From Pancytospora philotis (lineage: Eukaryota > Microsporidia): 62,856 bases of DNA. The translations under genes and the position numbers were made by a program. The notes below the pieces were generated by a model. The model worked only from the letters and a program-made list of their open reading frames with translations. It was not told where the DNA came from and made no database searches. Below, piece after piece: positions 36,946 to 45,747 of this stretch. Every line of letters begins with the position of its first letter. The stretch's first letter is position 1. The stretch spans positions 1 to 62,856 of the forward strand of contig JALRLY010000273.1 in the NCBI GenBank assembly GCA_023647555.1, written 5' to 3'.

Positions 36946-37138
36946 GGGTATCACTTTATAGATAAAGGGGCTATATCATATGCAGTCAGACTCATCTTGT
37001 AGGCGATTTAAATATACTCTCCCCATGTAACGGAGGCTTATCTTCATGTGATCGCGTGCTTTGCCAGAATTCGCTGTCTCCTACAACTTTTGTGCCAGTT
37101 GCATTGAGGAGACATAAAAAAGCGGCATTGGGTGTACT

Positions 37139-37172
37139 GTGAGAAGCAGTGCTTATATGCAACTGCTCTCAC
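37139..37172. repeat. inverted repeat, 11-12 bp arms
   Basis: GTGAGAAGCAGT and ACTGCTCTCAC are complementary with one bulged base around an 11-base loop. Confidence 0.6.
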
Positions 37173-37306
37173 CGGCGTAATCTATAGTATTGTGCAATCT
37201 AGCACTGCGGGCCTACTCGCTGGTGCAATTCATACCCACGTCTGCATTTCGCACGGCCCTTGTGTCCGTATAGAACTGGGCTCCCGGAGAGGAAGCGCTT
37301 CTGGTT

Positions 37307-37323
37307 TTTGCCGGTAACACCGG
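37307..37323. repeat. inverted repeat, perfect 7-bp stem
   Basis: TGCCGGT AAC ACCGGCA. The flanks (TCTGGTTTT and AAGCCAGA) pair again further out, so the structure extends. Confidence 0.6.
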
Positions 37324-37405
37324 CATGAGAGAAGAAGCCAGAGCAGATGTGCAGCAACGAGGGACTTTATTGACTTGGGTGGCTGGTAGAGACCGGGCCG
37401 CGTCC

Positions 37406-37798
37406 TCAGCCGAAGAACTGCTCGGGCTTGAACTTCGCGCAGCAAATCGGCAGATGGAGCTTGTAGAACGGGTTGGCCATCACGCAGTCGCAGAAGTGCC
37501 GGTAGACACTCGGGAAAATGATGCCCGGCTTCTCAGCCGCAGCGGGCTGCTGCGCCTCCTGGCGGACGACGAACACAAACATCAGATTGGTCAGCGTGCG
37601 GAACAGGTGGATGCCCGTGCGCTCCATCTGCACGACCTGCGTGCGTGCCTTCGTCTGGAAGACGCTGCGCGTCATTTCGTTGATCGAGTGGAGCGTGCTC
37701 GTGAGGATGAGCGCCGAGTTGACGTCTTCGGTGGGCGCGGCCTCGTGCTTGTAGATCATGCCGCCCGAGCTGTTGATTATAAAAAATTGCTCGACCAT
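37406..37798 (-). CDS. TRS23: TRAPP subunit Trs23/TRAPPC4 (sybindin family)
   Basis: 130 residues forming a longin-like fold. FFIINSSGGMIYKHEA is the first hairpin ('VYVVNKAGGLIYQ'). ALILTSTLHSINEMTRSVFQ matches 'LASMFHSLFAIGSQL'. QMERTGIHLFRTLTNLMFVF matches '[22 protein letters not shown]'. YRHFCDCVMANPFYKLHLPI then CCAKF matches the final '[22 protein letters not shown]'. TRAPP is the Rab1/Ypt1 exchange factor for ER-to-Golgi traffic. The PDZ-like insertion of TRAPPC4 is absent, so it is a minimal version (219 residues in human). Confidence 0.82.
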   Translation of the reverse strand: MVEQFFIINSSGGMIYKHEAAPTEDVNSALILTSTLHSINEMTRSVFQTKARTQVVQMERTGIHLFRTLTNLMFVFVVRQEAQQPAAAEKPGIIFPSVYRHFCDCVMANPFYKLHLPICCAKFKPEQFFG

Positions 37799-38426
37799 CG
37801 GCAGGCAGCAGCGCGCCGAAATATTCGATTTTTAGGCGGCAATAGTTCCATACTGACAAGAGACGGCAAGCTTGCTTTGTTCTAGATAAGAGCTTGGGTG
37901 TTGGTACTAAGCGGCAGTATCAAGTTGCCCAACTCCTTCACATCCACTATGATGATAAACTGCCCCTTGTAGACGTCGAATATGTGCATGCCCTCGCGAT
38001 ATCAACGTTCTCCGAGTGCGGCTGCCTTGCAACATAATTAGTGCGCTACAATATTTTACACGCATTTGTTTGAGATTTTAACTATTGGCCCGCGCAGCAT
38101 TTGCTGAGCTCACTCAAATCGCCCATGACGTGTTGCAAGCGATAATAGATGCAGCAGTGGAGATGCATCTACGCGGGTGGTGCCATTATTCCCATTTTAT
38201 GATCGAATATCTCAGTCAGCACCAATACTCTGTCTCGCTGCTTTGCATACAGTATGATGTCAGAGGCAGAGCAGAAAGCGCGTCGTAATAAGAAGCTGGG
38301 TGCTGCAGTGTGCGCTTTATAGGCCCAAGCATGAGCTTACACCACGATGCAGTATTTTAAGCCGGCGCCCTGGCCGCTCCTGCTACTTCTCACTCTGCGG
38401 CGAGCCCGAGCATAATACAAATAAAT
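37799..38426. other. intergenic region with a short conserved-looking frame
   Basis: Divergent promoter region of Trs23 and PGAP3. A 35-codon minus-strand frame at 37882-37989 looks protein-like (see findings); nothing else is supported. Confidence 0.4.
37882..37989 (-). pseudogene. possible gene remnant or micro-ORF (35 codons)
   Basis: ATG at 37989 to TAG at 37882. The product (MHIFDVYKGQFIIIVDVKEL and a short tail) has the strand pattern of a real folded domain, unlike the other intergenic frames. Just upstream the same strand reads SENVDI in a neighbouring frame before REGMHIF, as if a frameshift separated two parts. No family recognised and no AAATTT box adjoins. Confidence 0.25.
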
Positions 38427-39293
38427 ATGAGTGACGGCATCCCCATGGCGATGGCCTGCGAGCAGCAATGCAGGGAGGAGTCGATTCTGCTCATCAAGCA
38501 GACGCTCATGGACATCATCACGCGCAGGCCACTCAGCGAGAAGCTCGACAACTACTGCCATGTCAACTGCATAAAGAGGCTGGGCCTGGACAACTTCAAG
38601 CGCAACGGGAGGTGGGGATTCACGATGGTGTACGGCTTCACCGAGATCTTCTCGTCGACCCTCGCGCTGCTGAACGGGCTTTATACCATATTCTTCTACC
38701 GGAAGTACCTCAAGCCGAAGATGCACAAGAGCGTGCACAAGCCGCTGCTCGAGATGCAGTACTGCATCTGCATGGTCGCCTTCCTGTCGAGCACGCTCTT
38801 CCACATGCGCGAGACGAACCTGACGCGCTACGCGGACTACCTCTCGGCGTACATGAGCATCATCATCGGCTTCATCTGCGCCTTCGGGCGGCTCATCCAC
38901 TGCAAGGCGCCGGCGCTGTACCCGAAGTACGCGAGGTACAGCCCGGCGGTCGGGCTGCTCGTGTTCGCGCTCCACACCTACAAGATGGTGTTCATCGAGT
39001 GGGACTACGTCTACAACAAGGTCGTGTGCGGCCTGATCTTCGGGCTCATGTGTCTGTGCGACATCCTCGTCTGGGCGGAGCTGCGGCTCATGAAGTCCTC
39101 GCGCCACATCGTGAGCTACATAGGCTCGCTCTTCATCGCGGGCCTCGCGGAGGTCAGCGACATCGCGCCCGCCTGGTTTTTGTTCGACAGCCACGCGATG
39201 TGGCACCTCTGCATGTTCTTCTCGAGCGTGTACTACTATCTGTTCATCTCCGGCTACATAGACCACTTCCACCCCGAGAATAAAGTCTTTTGA
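38427..39293 (+). CDS. PER1: PGAP3/Per1-like GPI phospholipase A2 (CREST family)
   Basis: 288 residues, about seven membrane helices. An N-terminal cysteine region (ACEQQCREES) is followed by KRNGRWGFTMVYGFTEIFSS, as in 'K..GRWPF.R..G.QEPAS'. The CREST motif is intact: the serine and histidine in LSSTLFHMRETNLTRYADYL (with the aspartate) and the terminal H-x-x-x-H in DSHAMWHLCMFFS. Per1/PGAP3 removes the sn-2 acyl chain of GPI anchors in ER/Golgi so that the lipid can be remodelled. Unlike fungal Per1 there is no obvious signal peptide. AATAAA lies inside the last codons. Confidence 0.87.
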   Translation: MSDGIPMAMACEQQCREESILLIKQTLMDIITRRPLSEKLDNYCHVNCIKRLGLDNFKRNGRWGFTMVYGFTEIFSSTLALLNGLYTIFFYRKYLKPKMHKSVHKPLLEMQYCICMVAFLSSTLFHMRETNLTRYADYLSAYMSIIIGFICAFGRLIHCKAPALYPKYARYSPAVGLLVFALHTYKMVFIEWDYVYNKVVCGLIFGLMCLCDILVWAELRLMKSSRHIVSYIGSLFIAGLAEVSDIAPAWFLFDSHAMWHLCMFFSSVYYYLFISGYIDHFHPENKVF

Positions 39294-39834
39294 TGCACTA
39301 CGGTCGTTGCTCGCAGCAAAGCGGGGATATTGCTGTGCTGCATATTTATCAGTGCCGCTTGTGTGAAAACGGGAGATATCCAGGCTCTAGGTATGGCAGG
39401 AAACAACGCCTCGCTGGCCCAGTCTCTAGTAAGCACAGCCATGAGAAACAAAAACACAAAGACGATTGGATTATAAAACAGATTGTTGATCTTAACCTAA
39501 GTCGGAGCCACAAGACCCGACACTCTCATAAGATGGGGTAAAATTTTGCTGCTGTCTTAAAATTTTTGCAAAGAGGATAGGCAGCCGAGGACCAGCGCTG
39601 CTGCGACTAGCCTGGCTGGACCGTGTGGAACGCAGATTTATCAGTCCACAAGCTGAGCTATTTTAGATGCTCATCTCGAGCCATCATCTTTACAGTTGTG
39701 CTGATACAACGCATGCACCAACGAGTACTTCAAAGATATTGCGGATGCTGTATTCGATCTGTACCGCCCACATACTGAATTTCGGTGAGCAGAGCCGCAG
39801 CCAAAGAAATACAGCAAAATGAATCAAAAGAAAA
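39294..39834. other. intergenic region holding an orphan family A promoter
   Basis: Apart from the promoter-like block at 39533-39575, only a 27-codon frame at about 39393 was noted (MAGNNASLAQSLVSTAM...); it is not supported as a gene. The region ends at the assembly gap. Confidence 0.4.
39533..39575 (-). promoter_or_regulatory. orphan copy of the family A promoter, start codon lost
   Basis: On the minus strand TTTGCAAAAATTTTAAGAC, GCAAAATTTTACCCC, then ATC. The order and spacing match TTTGTAATAATTTAAGAC / GCAAAATTTAACCC / ATG in front of the gene at 36905. The ATG position reads ATC and no long frame follows. Confidence 0.5.
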
Positions 39835-39884
39835 NNNNNNNNNNNNNNNNNNNNNNNNNNNNNNNNNNNNNNNNNNNNNNNNNN
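39835..39884. other. assembly gap (50 N)
   Basis: Exactly 50 N, ten bases beyond the stop codon of the Mon2-like gene. Content unknown. Confidence 0.97.
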
Positions 39885-39894
39885 AATTTAACAT

Positions 39895-42800
39895 TTACTC
39901 AAAAATAACCTGGAAGCACTGGCGCACGGCCTCCAGTATTTCGATGTTGCAGGAGAGCAGCAGCTCGTTCATCTCGCACCTCAGGCTGTTGATGAGGGCG
40001 GCGTCCTTCAGCAGTGCGAGGCACCTGACGATGTAGATGATTTCGGCCGTGCGCATGTTGTGGACCGCCGTGCCGCTGATCAGCAGCTCGCCCATGTATG
40101 CTCTGAGCACGCTCCTGAGGTGCGGGACGAGCGGCCCGCGGCACCACGCCAGATCCAGGAAGAGGACCTGGTAGCACTTGAGCCGCAGGTTCTTGTACGG
40201 CTTGCCGGTCAGGAGGGTGATGAGCGCATACGGCGCGCACTCCTCCACGGTCCTGCGCGCCGCCTCGCCGGCTGCGCCGTAGTAGCTCTGCAGCAGCGAG
40301 TGGTAGAAAGCGACGAACTCGACCATCTTCCTCTCCAGCATCCTTGACGGCACGAAGGCCGCATCGTTGCTGAGCAGCTCGTGCGTCGTCCTGAGGAAGC
40401 TGCGCACGTTCTCCTCCTTCGTGGTGTTCTTGCAGCCCGCGATGATGCAGTCGATGGCCTTTTCGGCCGAGTTTGTCAGCGCGAAGCCCTGCAGGCTCTG
40501 GAGCGCCGTGTTAAAGGCCGTGTGCTGCCGCACGGCGCACATGCCGGCGCTGATCTTGGACAGGATGACGTCGCAGAACAGCACATCGCCGAGCACGATG
40601 CTTCCCAGCGCTGGGTCGCCCAGCCACTTTGAGAAGCACAGGAGCGCGCCATCAGGTACGCCGGACTCCGCGTAGACCCTGCCGATGCACTCCGCGGTCT
40701 CGATGGCGAGCGCGTTGTTCTTCTGGATCAACCCGTGGAAAAGCTCGACGCATCGTTCAATTTCTGCAGGCGAGTAGCTGAAAAGGCCCATCATTTGCAG
40801 AATCTCCGAGGCAAATGGCGTAGAGCTCGTTGTAAGCTGCTCCAGCGAGCTGATCAGGACCCGCACGACGAGCTGCGCAAGGCCGTCCGTCTTCTTGGTG
40901 CGGATCACAAAGCCAGAGCCCTGCTCCTTGCGCGTGCCCTTTCCGTTGAACGGTCTGTCCAGACACTCCGTGGTGCTGGCCGCGCCCTGCGTGCTGGACT
41001 CGGAGTCCTGCTCCTCGCACACCACGTAGTTTACTGCGCGGTACGCCTCGCGCGCGTGGAACTGCAGCCCCTCGAACGCCTTCTGCGCGAGCGTGTTATC
41101 GCTGCTGAATAGCAGCTGCGCAAGGTGCTCCAGGTACTGCGCCATGAAGGCGCCGAGCGAGAGGCTCTTCGAGTATTCGTTGAGCTCCTCGATGGCGAAC
41201 GCCTGCACGTCCGCATCGCTGATCTTGAGCAGCTGCTCGAGCATGATCTTCTCAATGAAATCGAGATCCGCTGGAGCGAAAAAGCCGTTGTAGGCCTTGA
41301 TGAACGAGAAGATGTGCTTGATCACAGAGATGGGGATGAACGGCCGCTTGTCGCGCATTATGACCGCCCCTGTGATGATGTACTCCCGCCACAGTTGGGG
41401 CGCTCCGGCTCCGCCCGACGGATCTTCGCTGGCCTTGGCCAACGAGGGATCTGCGGTGCTCGGGAGCCTGTCGACGTGCTGCTCGAGGAAGGCGCTGGTG
41501 ATCAGGAACTCGCCGATCTGCTGGTAAATAAATAGAACATTGAGGCACGTGTTGTTGTCCTCCGACTGCACCGCTCTTTTCAGCGCGCCCAGGATCTTGG
41601 CTATAAAGCGGCTCTCGAGCAGACTTAAGCAGTTCTCGCTGATGTGCAGCAGGATTGGGATCTGGAGATCCACCATGTCGCGGTGCAGATCGATGAACTC
41701 GAACACGGTGTCCCACAGGCTGCTCGGCTGCACCGTACGGATGACCTGTGTCAGACACATCAGCGCCTTCTGGTAACACTCGGACCGTGCCTTGACGAAC
41801 GGCAGCATTGCGCGCAGCGGGGACGACGAGATGGTCGTGGTGCGCGCATCCTCGATTTCCAATTTGCCCAGCACCGCCGGATCCAGGTCCTGGCTCTTAG
41901 GGAACTTTGGCTTTCCGATCGGTGCACACGGGACGAGGCTCTGCACACAGCCATAGTAGCGCACGAGGATGCCGGTGAGAACCTCAAAGTCAGAGATCCG
42001 CCTAAGAAGGAGCTCAAGCGGTGCAATCCCATCATCCCTCGTGAACAGATCAGTCGCAGAGTCGAAGATCGAGCCCATCTCAGACGGATTGGCGTGCTTA
42101 ATGACAAAGCCCAGCTCATCTGCGCTGAACCGGCCGAGGTGGTTGAAGAGCTGGGCGCGGCGCTGCGCCTCGGTCGTTCTGCCGATGGCCACCGCCCAGC
42201 TGTCTTTCATGAAGCCACGCAGCTCGATCGCCGCGTCCACCAGCGTCTGCGGACCGGCAACGCCGAGCAGGCGCTCGAACAGCTCGCGGTTCTCAGCAGC
42301 GGCAGCAGCGCGCAGGCCCTTGCGAATGAAGGCATTGGCGTCTACGCCTACGTCCCTCGCCTCCTCGAGCTTACTCAGAATGCCGCTGAGCGATTCCTTG
42401 AAGAACTGCGAGTTTACATCGAAGAGCAGAACTGTCTGCTCCAGAAACTTAAAGCGCACAGCCTCGCTTTTCTTCGCTGCGTTCAGGCCGCTGAGCGCCT
42501 GGGCATACACCTCGAACAGCTGGGGAGGCATCTCCGTTCCTGCCGATTTGTTGCGGGGCACGCAATGCTGGAAGAGACGCGATGCGAACGCATAGAAGCT
42601 ATCGTCGCGCTCGTCGTAGCATCTAGGAAGCCGCGCGTACATCTCCTGTAGGTTCTGTGCGAATACCGCCTCGTATCTCTCCTGTATCACTCCTAGCGCA
42701 CTGTAAACTGGCTCCTTATTCTCCGGCCTTCCGTGCTTCAGGATAGCAAAAGCTGCAGGGAAGAAGTGCTCACGGACGCTCTCCTCGAGGCCCGGGATGC

Positions 42801-43557
42801 TCAGCACGTTCGGGTACCTGACTATCTGGTGCAGGATCGCGCCGTAGCCGTAGAGGGACCTGCTCTGCACCTGCGTGTCTATGTACTCCAGCGCGCTGAG
42901 GATGTTCTCTGCAAATGCCGGGCCCACCGGGGCTTGGCGGCCCAGTTCCTCCTGGCTCAGGGAGCGAGTGAGCGCCGGCTTCGCGGTGCCATCATCTTCC
43001 TGCGGCTGTTCCATCTCCTGGTGCTCTGCAAGCCGCGCAAGATCAAGGTCGCAGCGGCTGCTCGGCGTGTGCACCGCCCGCTTCAGGATCTTCTCTACGA
43101 GCATCCGCACGACCGGGCGGGCGGCCGACTCGAGCCCGGGATCGCACTGGTCCAGACAGTCGAACGAGTACCGCAGCAGCAGGAACGCCTCGTTGCCGCT
43201 GTACAGATCGTAGCGCATGAAGTAGAACGCCATCTGCATCACCTTGACGCGGCTGCGGATGCTCCACGTCTGCGTCCCCAGGCTGCTGACCAGCGCAAGC
43301 GCGTCGTCCTGCGAGAATACCCCCGCGCCCAGGAGATCGTGCAGCATCTCCACCGCCGCGAACGGCACCTTGCTGCAGTCCAGCAGCGAAATCAGCGTGC
43401 CAAGCACCGAGGTGTGCTCCTTCAGGAAAACCGCGGCGTCTCCGCCATCGTAGGCCTTGATCTCGCGCAGGCATTCGCGCAAACTCGTTCTGTGCGGCTC
43501 GGACTTGTACACCTTCTGCAGCGCAGTCAGGCTGTTCTCAAACTGATCCATAGGCAT
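39895..43557 (-). CDS. giant HEAT/armadillo-like protein, Mon2/BIG-like (tentative)
   Basis: 1220 residues, the second-largest gene here, predicted all-helical in repeats. Residues about 1-250 resemble the DCB region of Mon2 and BIG ARF-GEFs: RVKVMQMAFYFMRYDLYSGN, EAFLLLRYSFDCLD, then SAARPVVRMLVEKILKRAV, as in '..A...A..T.RQ.V..VFER'. A HUS-like part follows (ILHQIVRYPNVLSIPGLEES, VREHFFPAAFAILKHG). No Sec7 catalytic domain is present, which fits Mon2 rather than BIG. Mon2 works with Dopey and Neo1-type flippases at the late Golgi. The match is by pattern; another HEAT-repeat protein is possible. Start at 43557 or the ATG two codons later, behind ACAATTTTTT. Confidence 0.5.
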   Translation of the reverse strand: MPMDQFENSLTALQKVYKSEPHRTSLRECLREIKAYDGGDAAVFLKEHTSVLGTLISLLDCSKVPFAAVEMLHDLLGAGVFSQDDALALVSSLGTQTWSIRSRVKVMQMAFYFMRYDLYSGNEAFLLLRYSFDCLDQCDPGLESAARPVVRMLVEKILKRAVHTPSSRCDLDLARLAEHQEMEQPQEDDGTAKPALTRSLSQEELGRQAPVGPAFAENILSALEYIDTQVQSRSLYGYGAILHQIVRYPNVLSIPGLEESVREHFFPAAFAILKHGRPENKEPVYSALGVIQERYEAVFAQNLQEMYARLPRCYDERDDSFYAFASRLFQHCVPRNKSAGTEMPPQLFEVYAQALSGLNAAKKSEAVRFKFLEQTVLLFDVNSQFFKESLSGILSKLEEARDVGVDANAFIRKGLRAAAAAENRELFERLLGVAGPQTLVDAAIELRGFMKDSWAVAIGRTTEAQRRAQLFNHLGRFSADELGFVIKHANPSEMGSIFDSATDLFTRDDGIAPLELLLRRISDFEVLTGILVRYYGCVQSLVPCAPIGKPKFPKSQDLDPAVLGKLEIEDARTTTISSSPLRAMLPFVKARSECYQKALMCLTQVIRTVQPSSLWDTVFEFIDLHRDMVDLQIPILLHISENCLSLLESRFIAKILGALKRAVQSEDNNTCLNVLFIYQQIGEFLITSAFLEQHVDRLPSTADPSLAKASEDPSGGAGAPQLWREYIITGAVIMRDKRPFIPISVIKHIFSFIKAYNGFFAPADLDFIEKIMLEQLLKISDADVQAFAIEELNEYSKSLSLGAFMAQYLEHLAQLLFSSDNTLAQKAFEGLQFHAREAYRAVNYVVCEEQDSESSTQGAASTTECLDRPFNGKGTRKEQGSGFVIRTKKTDGLAQLVVRVLISSLEQLTTSSTPFASEILQMMGLFSYSPAEIERCVELFHGLIQKNNALAIETAECIGRVYAESGVPDGALLCFSKWLGDPALGSIVLGDVLFCDVILSKISAGMCAVRQHTAFNTALQSLQGFALTNSAEKAIDCIIAGCKNTTKEENVRSFLRTTHELLSNDAAFVPSRMLERKMVEFVAFYHSLLQSYYGAAGEAARRTVEECAPYALITLLTGKPYKNLRLKCYQVLFLDLAWCRGPLVPHLRSVLRAYMGELLISGTAVHNMRTAEIIYIVRCLALLKDAALINSLRCEMNELLLSCNIEILEAVRQCFQVIFE

Positions 43558-44063
43558 GGCAGGGGCCTGGCTTAAAAAATTGTTGTTTCAATTTGCACCA
43601 ATCACATAATGGAACAGACGAGATAGAATATTATTCGCTGGGATTAAACATAGTGTGTTAAGCTGCGCTGCACATGCACCCTTTATTTAGCAGCGTATCT
43701 AGAGAGTTGGCAGTTTCAGGGTTGAATTCGCGATACCGCGTGATTGCCTGGAGCCTCTACTAGTTTCAGATGATGGAAAGCGTATCAGTTAGGCTAAGAA
43801 TATATATGAAGATCAGCGAGCGGGATTACTAAGTAATCAGCGCGGCTCATCAAAATATTAGTCAATCTATTTGGAACTGCTGATACGGGCAGGCTCATTG
43901 AAACAGGCCTGCTGACCACGGGCCTTTGTATCTGATAGTTCCACTGCGCGATGTTTTGGTGCCACGCACCACGCAATATCTCGAGTACACGATGAACTGC
44001 TCGCTACATCGCTACTCGCAGAAATTTTCTGGATTATTTCCAACCTACGAAAAAATTGCCCTT
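43558..44063. other. intergenic region, divergent promoters
   Basis: AT-rich, with AAAAAATT (43574-43581) belonging to the Mon2-like gene and two boxes at about 44020-44057 belonging to the secreted gene. No ORF or RNA gene supported. Confidence 0.4.
44050..44057 (+). promoter_or_regulatory. AAATTT-like start-proximal box
   Basis: AAAAAATT, then GCCCTT and ATG at 44064; another GAAATTTTC lies about 20 bases further up. Confidence 0.55.
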
Positions 44064-44972
44064 ATGGTCGGCTGTTTTCTGCTTTTAGTCGTGCAGGCTG
44101 CTTGTGCATCCGTAGGCAGCCCGTCTAAGGCCTTAGCGTCTAGTCCACTTACGCAGCTAGAGGTGGCAAATCTGAGCGCTCGCTATGAGGTTTCCATAAA
44201 GGACGATGCTGATGATTTTACTCGTATTCTGAGTGATTTCTCGTCCACTCTAGACAAGCATTTCAGCAGAGCAGCTGCCGTTTTCGATGGAACACAGCGC
44301 ATCATGAGTGAGGGCGGGCCCAGGGTTTACATGTCACACTTCTCGGGAAGGCGAGATGAGCTGCTTTCTGCATCTGAAATGTGCCACCGCGATTCAAAAT
44401 CGTTTGCTATCGATAGCGCTTCAAAATTATACCAGCTGTTCACTCTAGGCCACGATTATTTGAGACTAATTCAGCGGTACATGTGTGAAGCAGGGTTCAC
44501 TTGTGCTCTCAGCTTTGAGGTGCCTGAGGGGCCGAATGATTTTGGCCAGGGCGATATCAACAAGGAAAGGGGCGCATTTGAAGCTCTGTCACAGTCCTAC
44601 TCATCGGTATTGAGTGAACTAAAGAACAGCCTGGAATCCGGGCGCAGAGAGAGTTTGTCCGATTCCTTTGGCGAGTTTTTAGCGCCGCATACTTCCAGAT
44701 TATCAGAGCATCAGACTGCGTTAACTGGTGCACTCAAAGACTACTTTATGCTGCGCCATCATTCTGATAGGTTATCTACCATTTTGAGCTCAATTAGCAC
44801 GATAATTGAACAGGTTACCCCTGGTGACGAGCAGAGTGCTAGCAGTAGTGTTGCGCCTGAACTAGAAGAAGCGTGCTTCGAGCTGAATGAAGTTCGGGCT
44901 TGCATCGATTTTTATTACAATAATTTTCTTTGTAATAATCGTGACAGGAAAACTGCAAGCGAGCAAGCGTAA
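44064..44972 (+). CDS. predicted secreted helical protein (group B, member 2)
   Basis: 302 residues. The ATG at 44064 gives a textbook signal peptide (MVGCFLLLVVQAACA) and follows AAAAAATTGCCCTT, so the longer open frame from 43926 is rejected. The mature protein is serine-rich and predicted helical, with cysteines at MCHRDS, YMCEAGFTCALS, EEACFEL, RACIDF and FLCNN. No domain recognised. A second frame (44887-45153) overlaps its 3' end and encodes a hydrophobic helix (see findings). AT-richer than its neighbours. Confidence 0.65.
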   Translation: MVGCFLLLVVQAACASVGSPSKALASSPLTQLEVANLSARYEVSIKDDADDFTRILSDFSSTLDKHFSRAAAVFDGTQRIMSEGGPRVYMSHFSGRRDELLSASEMCHRDSKSFAIDSASKLYQLFTLGHDYLRLIQRYMCEAGFTCALSFEVPEGPNDFGQGDINKERGAFEALSQSYSSVLSELKNSLESGRRESLSDSFGEFLAPHTSRLSEHQTALTGALKDYFMLRHHSDRLSTILSSISTIIEQVTPGDEQSASSSVAPELEEACFELNEVRACIDFYYNNFLCNNRDRKTASEQA

Positions 44973-45382
44973 AGCTACGCCCATTTTGAAAATTAAATTT
45001 CTAAACATGCGTTATCATGCTCAAAGTAATCTTGCGCGCGCCTTTCTCAAACGTCGAGAGACTAATCTATGCCTGCTTTTGATTGGTGCGGGCAAGAGGC
45101 TAGTTGTATGCCCGGCTTTTGAGCATTTTAATGGGCATTTAAGAACCCGCTAAATACATTTGATCACCCAAGCCCACTCTATCGCCCAGAAGAATGCCTT
45201 TCAGAAACCTTGCTTCCCCGATAGCCAAAGATGGCACTCTGAATATCACAAGGAGTAACAGCTCAACAAACGGCATGCACGAATAGCAATTTTATTATTT
45301 CAGAGCCAAATTGGAGAGCCTCTAGTGACGGTGGGCTGCGCGCGTTCCAGGGCCGCGATCACTGTTGCAAACACAACTGCAA
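44973..45382. other. intergenic region, no gene recognised
   Basis: The frame 44887-45153 runs into it. The remainder is the 3' flank of two convergent genes. Confidence 0.35.
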
Positions 45383-45607
45383 CTAGCCATCGACAGTCTC
45401 TATGTGCCTGAGCGCGCCGCCGCGCACATAACAGGACGCCACAGAGACAGGCTCAGCGCCGGGCTTCTCGTAGAAGCACGCATCCTCCACCACGACGTTG
45501 AGGTAGCCGTCCACGGCGCGGCACATGCCCACCAGAAATGCATCGCCGCAGTAACGCAGCTGGACTTTCTTGTCGACGAACTTCCTGTACATCTCTGTGT
45601 CCTCCAT
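45383..45607 (-). CDS. LSM2: Sm-like protein, probably Lsm2
   Basis: 74 residues, one Sm domain. Sm1 is KKVQLRYCGDAFLVGMCRAV then DGYLNVVVED, with the conserved G and D-x-x-x-N. Sm2 is VSVASCYVRGGALRHIE with the 'RG' turn. The phrase 'SV.sCYVRGGALRHIE' is closest to Lsm2 ('SVKNCFIRGSVVRYV'). Lsm6 and SmF are weaker alternatives. Lsm2 belongs to the Lsm1-7 ring (mRNA decay) and Lsm2-8 ring (U6 snRNA). The start at 45607 follows GCAAAATTC at a suitable distance; the frame extends upstream to 45706 without support. Confidence 0.7.
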   Translation of the reverse strand: MEDTEMYRKFVDKKVQLRYCGDAFLVGMCRAVDGYLNVVVEDACFYEKPGAEPVSVASCYVRGGALRHIETVDG

Positions 45608-45747
45608 CGCGGGGCTGCCAGAATTTTGCTTTTGACGCAAACACGAGCCACAAGCTGAAGCGCGCGCCAGAGCAGACGCTAGGCACACCATCGCGTGCAC
45701 AGGCACGCATAAATACGTCGTTTTACTCCTCCGGTGAGTGATTTGCG

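Larger units (their letters stand above)
36946..37405. other. intergenic region with two strong hairpins
   Basis: No ORF supported. It holds two inverted repeats (37139-37172 and 37307-37323, listed separately) and a repeated ATAAAGGGG at about 36943 and 36962. Confidence 0.5.

Noticed and set aside
41644..42651. 335-codon plus-strand frame opposite the Mon2-like gene
   Set aside because: Antisense shadow with no coherent structure.
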